This document shows, one piece after another, positions 46,301 through 47,211 of a stretch of 47,211 bases of DNA; position 1 is the first letter of the stretch; each line of letters starts with the position of its first letter. The notes beneath the pieces are model-generated. The model saw nothing but the letters and a program-made list of their open reading frames with translations. It was not told where the DNA came from and did no database searches. The position numbers and the translations under genes are program-made. This stretch comes from Aeromonas caviae (GTDB lineage: Bacteria; Pseudomonadota; Gammaproteobacteria; Enterobacterales; Aeromonadaceae), in assembly GCF_000819785.1 (NCBI RefSeq), contig NZ_CDBK01000068.1, forward strand, positions 1 through 47,211, in the 5' to 3' direction.

Positions 46301-46804
46301 GCGGTGGAGGCGCTCAAACATGGCAAGGAGCCGTCGCTCGAGCAGCTCATGAGCCAGCATACCGAGGTGGAGCTACGCCTGCCCGCCTTGCTCCCGGACG
46401 ACTACATCCCGGACGTCAACATGCGGCTCTCCATGTACAAGCGCATCGCCAGTGCCGCCGATGAGCAGGAGCTGCGGGAGCTCAAAGTGGAGCTCATCGA
46501 TCGCTTCGGTCTCTTGCCGGAGCCGACCAAGACGCTGATGGAGCTGGCCGCCTTCCGCCAGCGCGCCACGGCGCTGGGCATTCGCCGGGTGGAGATGAGC
46601 GAGCGCGGCGGCTATCTGGACTTTACCCAGGAAACCAAGGTCAACCCGGCCTATCTGGTCAAGCTGCTCTCCGAGCAGCCGCGCATCTACAAGATGGACG
46701 GACCGACCCGGCTGCGCTTCCAGGTGCCGACCCAGGACAGGGCCATGCGCCTCAAACTGGTGGACGGCCTGCTGGCGGATCTCGCCCGCCATGCCACCCC
46801 CTGA
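43340..46804 (+). CDS. mfd: Transcription-repair coupling factor Mfd
   Basis: Mfd displaces RNA polymerase stalled at DNA lesions and recruits UvrA. The 1154 residues are a normal length. The N-terminal third is UvrB-like (LFPDWETLPYDSFSPHQDI around 72-90, and RGSLLDLFPMG). The polymerase-interacting domain follows (VVHLDHGVGRYLG, about 490-502). The RecG-like translocase module has Walker A GDVGFGKTE (634-642), DEEH (735-738), TATPIPRTLNMAMSG and the Q-x-x-G-R-x-G-R motif in LRGRVGRSHHQAYAYLL. The C-terminal UvrA-occluding domain closes it. It starts at ATG 43340; nearby in-frame ATGs at 43343 and 43349 are possible. Confidence 0.98.
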   Translation: MMPMTLPALPAKAGQKTTFGQLVGSSLALVAARLTREARRPVLLVTADTPSALRLEQELGFLLADQDCPVLLFPDWETLPYDSFSPHQDIISQRLETLYQLPQMRHGVLIVPISTLMLRTAPQAYLDKYSLMVTSGQRLNLQQLRGRLAEAGYVAVEQVLEHGEFAARGSLLDLFPMGSSRPYRIDFFDDEVDSIRPFDPETQRSSEPVKSVSLLPAREFPTDEGAIELFRGQYREQFEISRAEGSVYQEVSKGRWPAGIEYYLPLFFNQTASLFDYLPGNTLLLTVGEIYPAAQRFWNDIGQRYEDRRWDNTRPLLPPQQIYLPVEQLFAALGDYGAVRLQEATVDGGAGQQDLPLAPLPDLQLDHSKEQPLLALDGFLQGFAGRTLFAVESEGRREGLGDLLARINLQPREFASLDAFLSSDARHGLLVCPLERGFLLQEPGQTPLALITEAELLGGKIRSKRQRDKSKNLSSDAVIRNLGELTQGQPVVHLDHGVGRYLGLETIDAGGLPTEFLTLEYAGGDKLFVPVTSLHLISRYTGSDNPPSHKLGGEAWVKARRKAAEKVRDVAAELLDVYAMRAARHGFAFKHDREAYRQFAASFPFEETEDQLNAINAVLGDMCQAKSMDRLVCGDVGFGKTEVAMRAAFVAVHGGKQVAVLVPTTLLAQQHYDNFRDRFANWPVRVEVLSRFRSAKEQSAVMKEMAEGKVDIIIGTHKLLGAELTFKDLGLLIVDEEHRFGVRQKEKIKALRADVDILTLTATPIPRTLNMAMSGMRDLSIIATPPAKRLAIKTFVRQHEPAVVREAVLRELKRGGQVYYLHNDVESIEKCAADLAELVPEARIGIAHGQMRERELERVMSDFYHQRFNLLVCTTIIETGIDVPSANTIIMDRADHLGLAQLHQLRGRVGRSHHQAYAYLLTPHPKLMTKDAAKRLEAIASLEDLGAGFALATHDLEIRGAGELLGDDQSGQIESVGFTLYMEMLEQAVEALKHGKEPSLEQLMSQHTEVELRLPALLPDDYIPDVNMRLSMYKRIASAADEQELRELKVELIDRFGLLPEPTKTLMELAAFRQRATALGIRRVEMSERGGYLDFTQETKVNPAYLVKLLSEQPRIYKMDGPTRLRFQVPTQDRAMRLKLVDGLLADLARHATP

Positions 46805-46849
46805 GGGGGAAGCATGACGTCAGCAGGGCGCGACCTGCCGCCCATAACA

Positions 46850-46874
46850 ACGGGAGCCCCAGGGCTCCCGTTTC
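46850..46874 (+). terminator. Terminator of mfd
   Basis: ACGGGAGCC and GGCTCCCGT pair around a CCAG-type loop and run into TTTCGTT, 46 bp after the mfd stop. Confidence 0.8.
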
Positions 46875-47000
46875 GTTGCTGGCAAGGGGCGGCATCTCGC
46901 CCCCGGCCCCCCTTCTTGTCCCCGACGCCTCGGTTCGCCCTTCTGGCAGCACCATTTTGCCGCCGAATCCATCTGTTGATACGATGCATTGAGTCATCAC

Positions 47001-47019
47001 CCATCTGAAAAACAGATGG
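47001..47019. repeat. Hairpin CCATCTG/CAGATGG
   Basis: Perfect 7-bp arms around AAAAA, with partly complementary flanks (TCATCACC before, GGGGATGATC after) that could extend the stem imperfectly. There is no T-run. Confidence 0.5.
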
Positions 47020-47170
47020 ATGTGGGGATGATCGTGGGCAAAAAACGGGTTCAACGCGCCTCGATAGCCCCGCAGATGGCCCGTGCCGTATTTATCCCGC
47101 CCACGTATCCAGACTAGGTATCCCGGCAAGGGGGCCACCAGCCATTGCACCGCGACCGCCGAGGCGCCGC

Positions 47171-47211
47171 GTCAGTCCGTCAGTCCGTCAATCCGTCAGT
47201 CCGTCAGTCCG
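47171..47211. repeat. 8-bp tandem repeat (GTCAGTCC) at the window end
   Basis: Five GTCAGTCC units, the third being GTCAATCC, plus the first base of a sixth, run to the edge. The array probably continues beyond it. It lies outside any gene. Confidence 0.9.

Larger units (their letters stand above)
46875..47211. other. Gene-free DNA to the window edge
   Basis: I see no gene in this stretch. It contains a short hairpin CCATCTG-AAAAA-CAGATGG (47001-47019) and an octamer tandem repeat that reaches the edge. Any gene would have to start beyond the window. Confidence 0.5.

Overview
The window reads as a chromosomal segment of a high-GC gammaproteobacterium, most likely Aeromonas. I infer this from protein similarity to E. 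coli and Vibrio housekeeping genes (tig-clpP-clpX-lon-hupB-ppiD, lolCDE, mfd, ybiT, yfbR), from the ivd/liu branched-chain amino acid loci typical of aquatic gammaproteobacteria, and from strong GC-rich codon use. No database was searched, so the genus is an inference. There are no rRNA or tRNA genes, phage genes, insertion sequences or CRISPR arrays that I can see.

Region 1 (1-13687) is a branched-chain amino acid catabolic island. Leftward, mmsA/ivdB, ivdC, ivdD, ivdE, mmsB/ivdF and a truncated ivdG-like SDR carry isobutyryl-CoA (valine) and related acyl-CoAs to propionyl-CoA. Rightward, liuA-liuB-liuC-liuD-liuE convert isovaleryl-CoA (leucine) to acetyl-CoA and acetoacetate, and a MerR-type regulator (liuR) ends the operon. 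The divergent intergenic region carries an 18-bp palindrome that is a good LiuR operator candidate. Two tiny open frames, chained by ATGA overlaps, bridge liuC-liuD and liuE-liuR. The first begins with a diverged copy of the liuD start.

Region 2 (13688-27280) holds a large AsmA-like DUF748 envelope protein, a 1.1-kb gene-free stretch with an 8-bp tandem repeat and strong inverted repeats, the acetate/succinate transporter satP, mtfA, a GNAT acetyltransferase, an alanine/glycine:cation symporter, a lone crotonase, and an acetate uptake cluster. In that cluster a cNMP/CBS/DUF294 nucleotidyltransferase and a DEDDh exonuclease precede yjcH-actP.

Region 3 (27281-39299) is housekeeping: the ABC-F protein ybiT, then the leftward protein quality-control block tig, clpP, clpX, lon, hupB, ppiD with recognisable promoters (including a sigma32-like one for lon) and terminators, followed by yccF and the 5'-deoxynucleotidase yfbR.

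Region 4 (39300-47211) contains the lipoprotein-release operon lolC-lolD-lolE, a PilZ-like protein and the transcription-repair coupling factor mfd. The window ends in gene-free DNA with a second 8-bp tandem repeat that runs off the edge.

Functionally, the left half links amino acid breakdown to acyl-CoA, acetoacetate and acetate/alanine transport. The right half is core proteostasis, envelope and repair. The less-described material is in the short bridging frames, the microsatellite/hairpin spacers and the nucleotidyltransferase-exonuclease pair beside the acetate permease.
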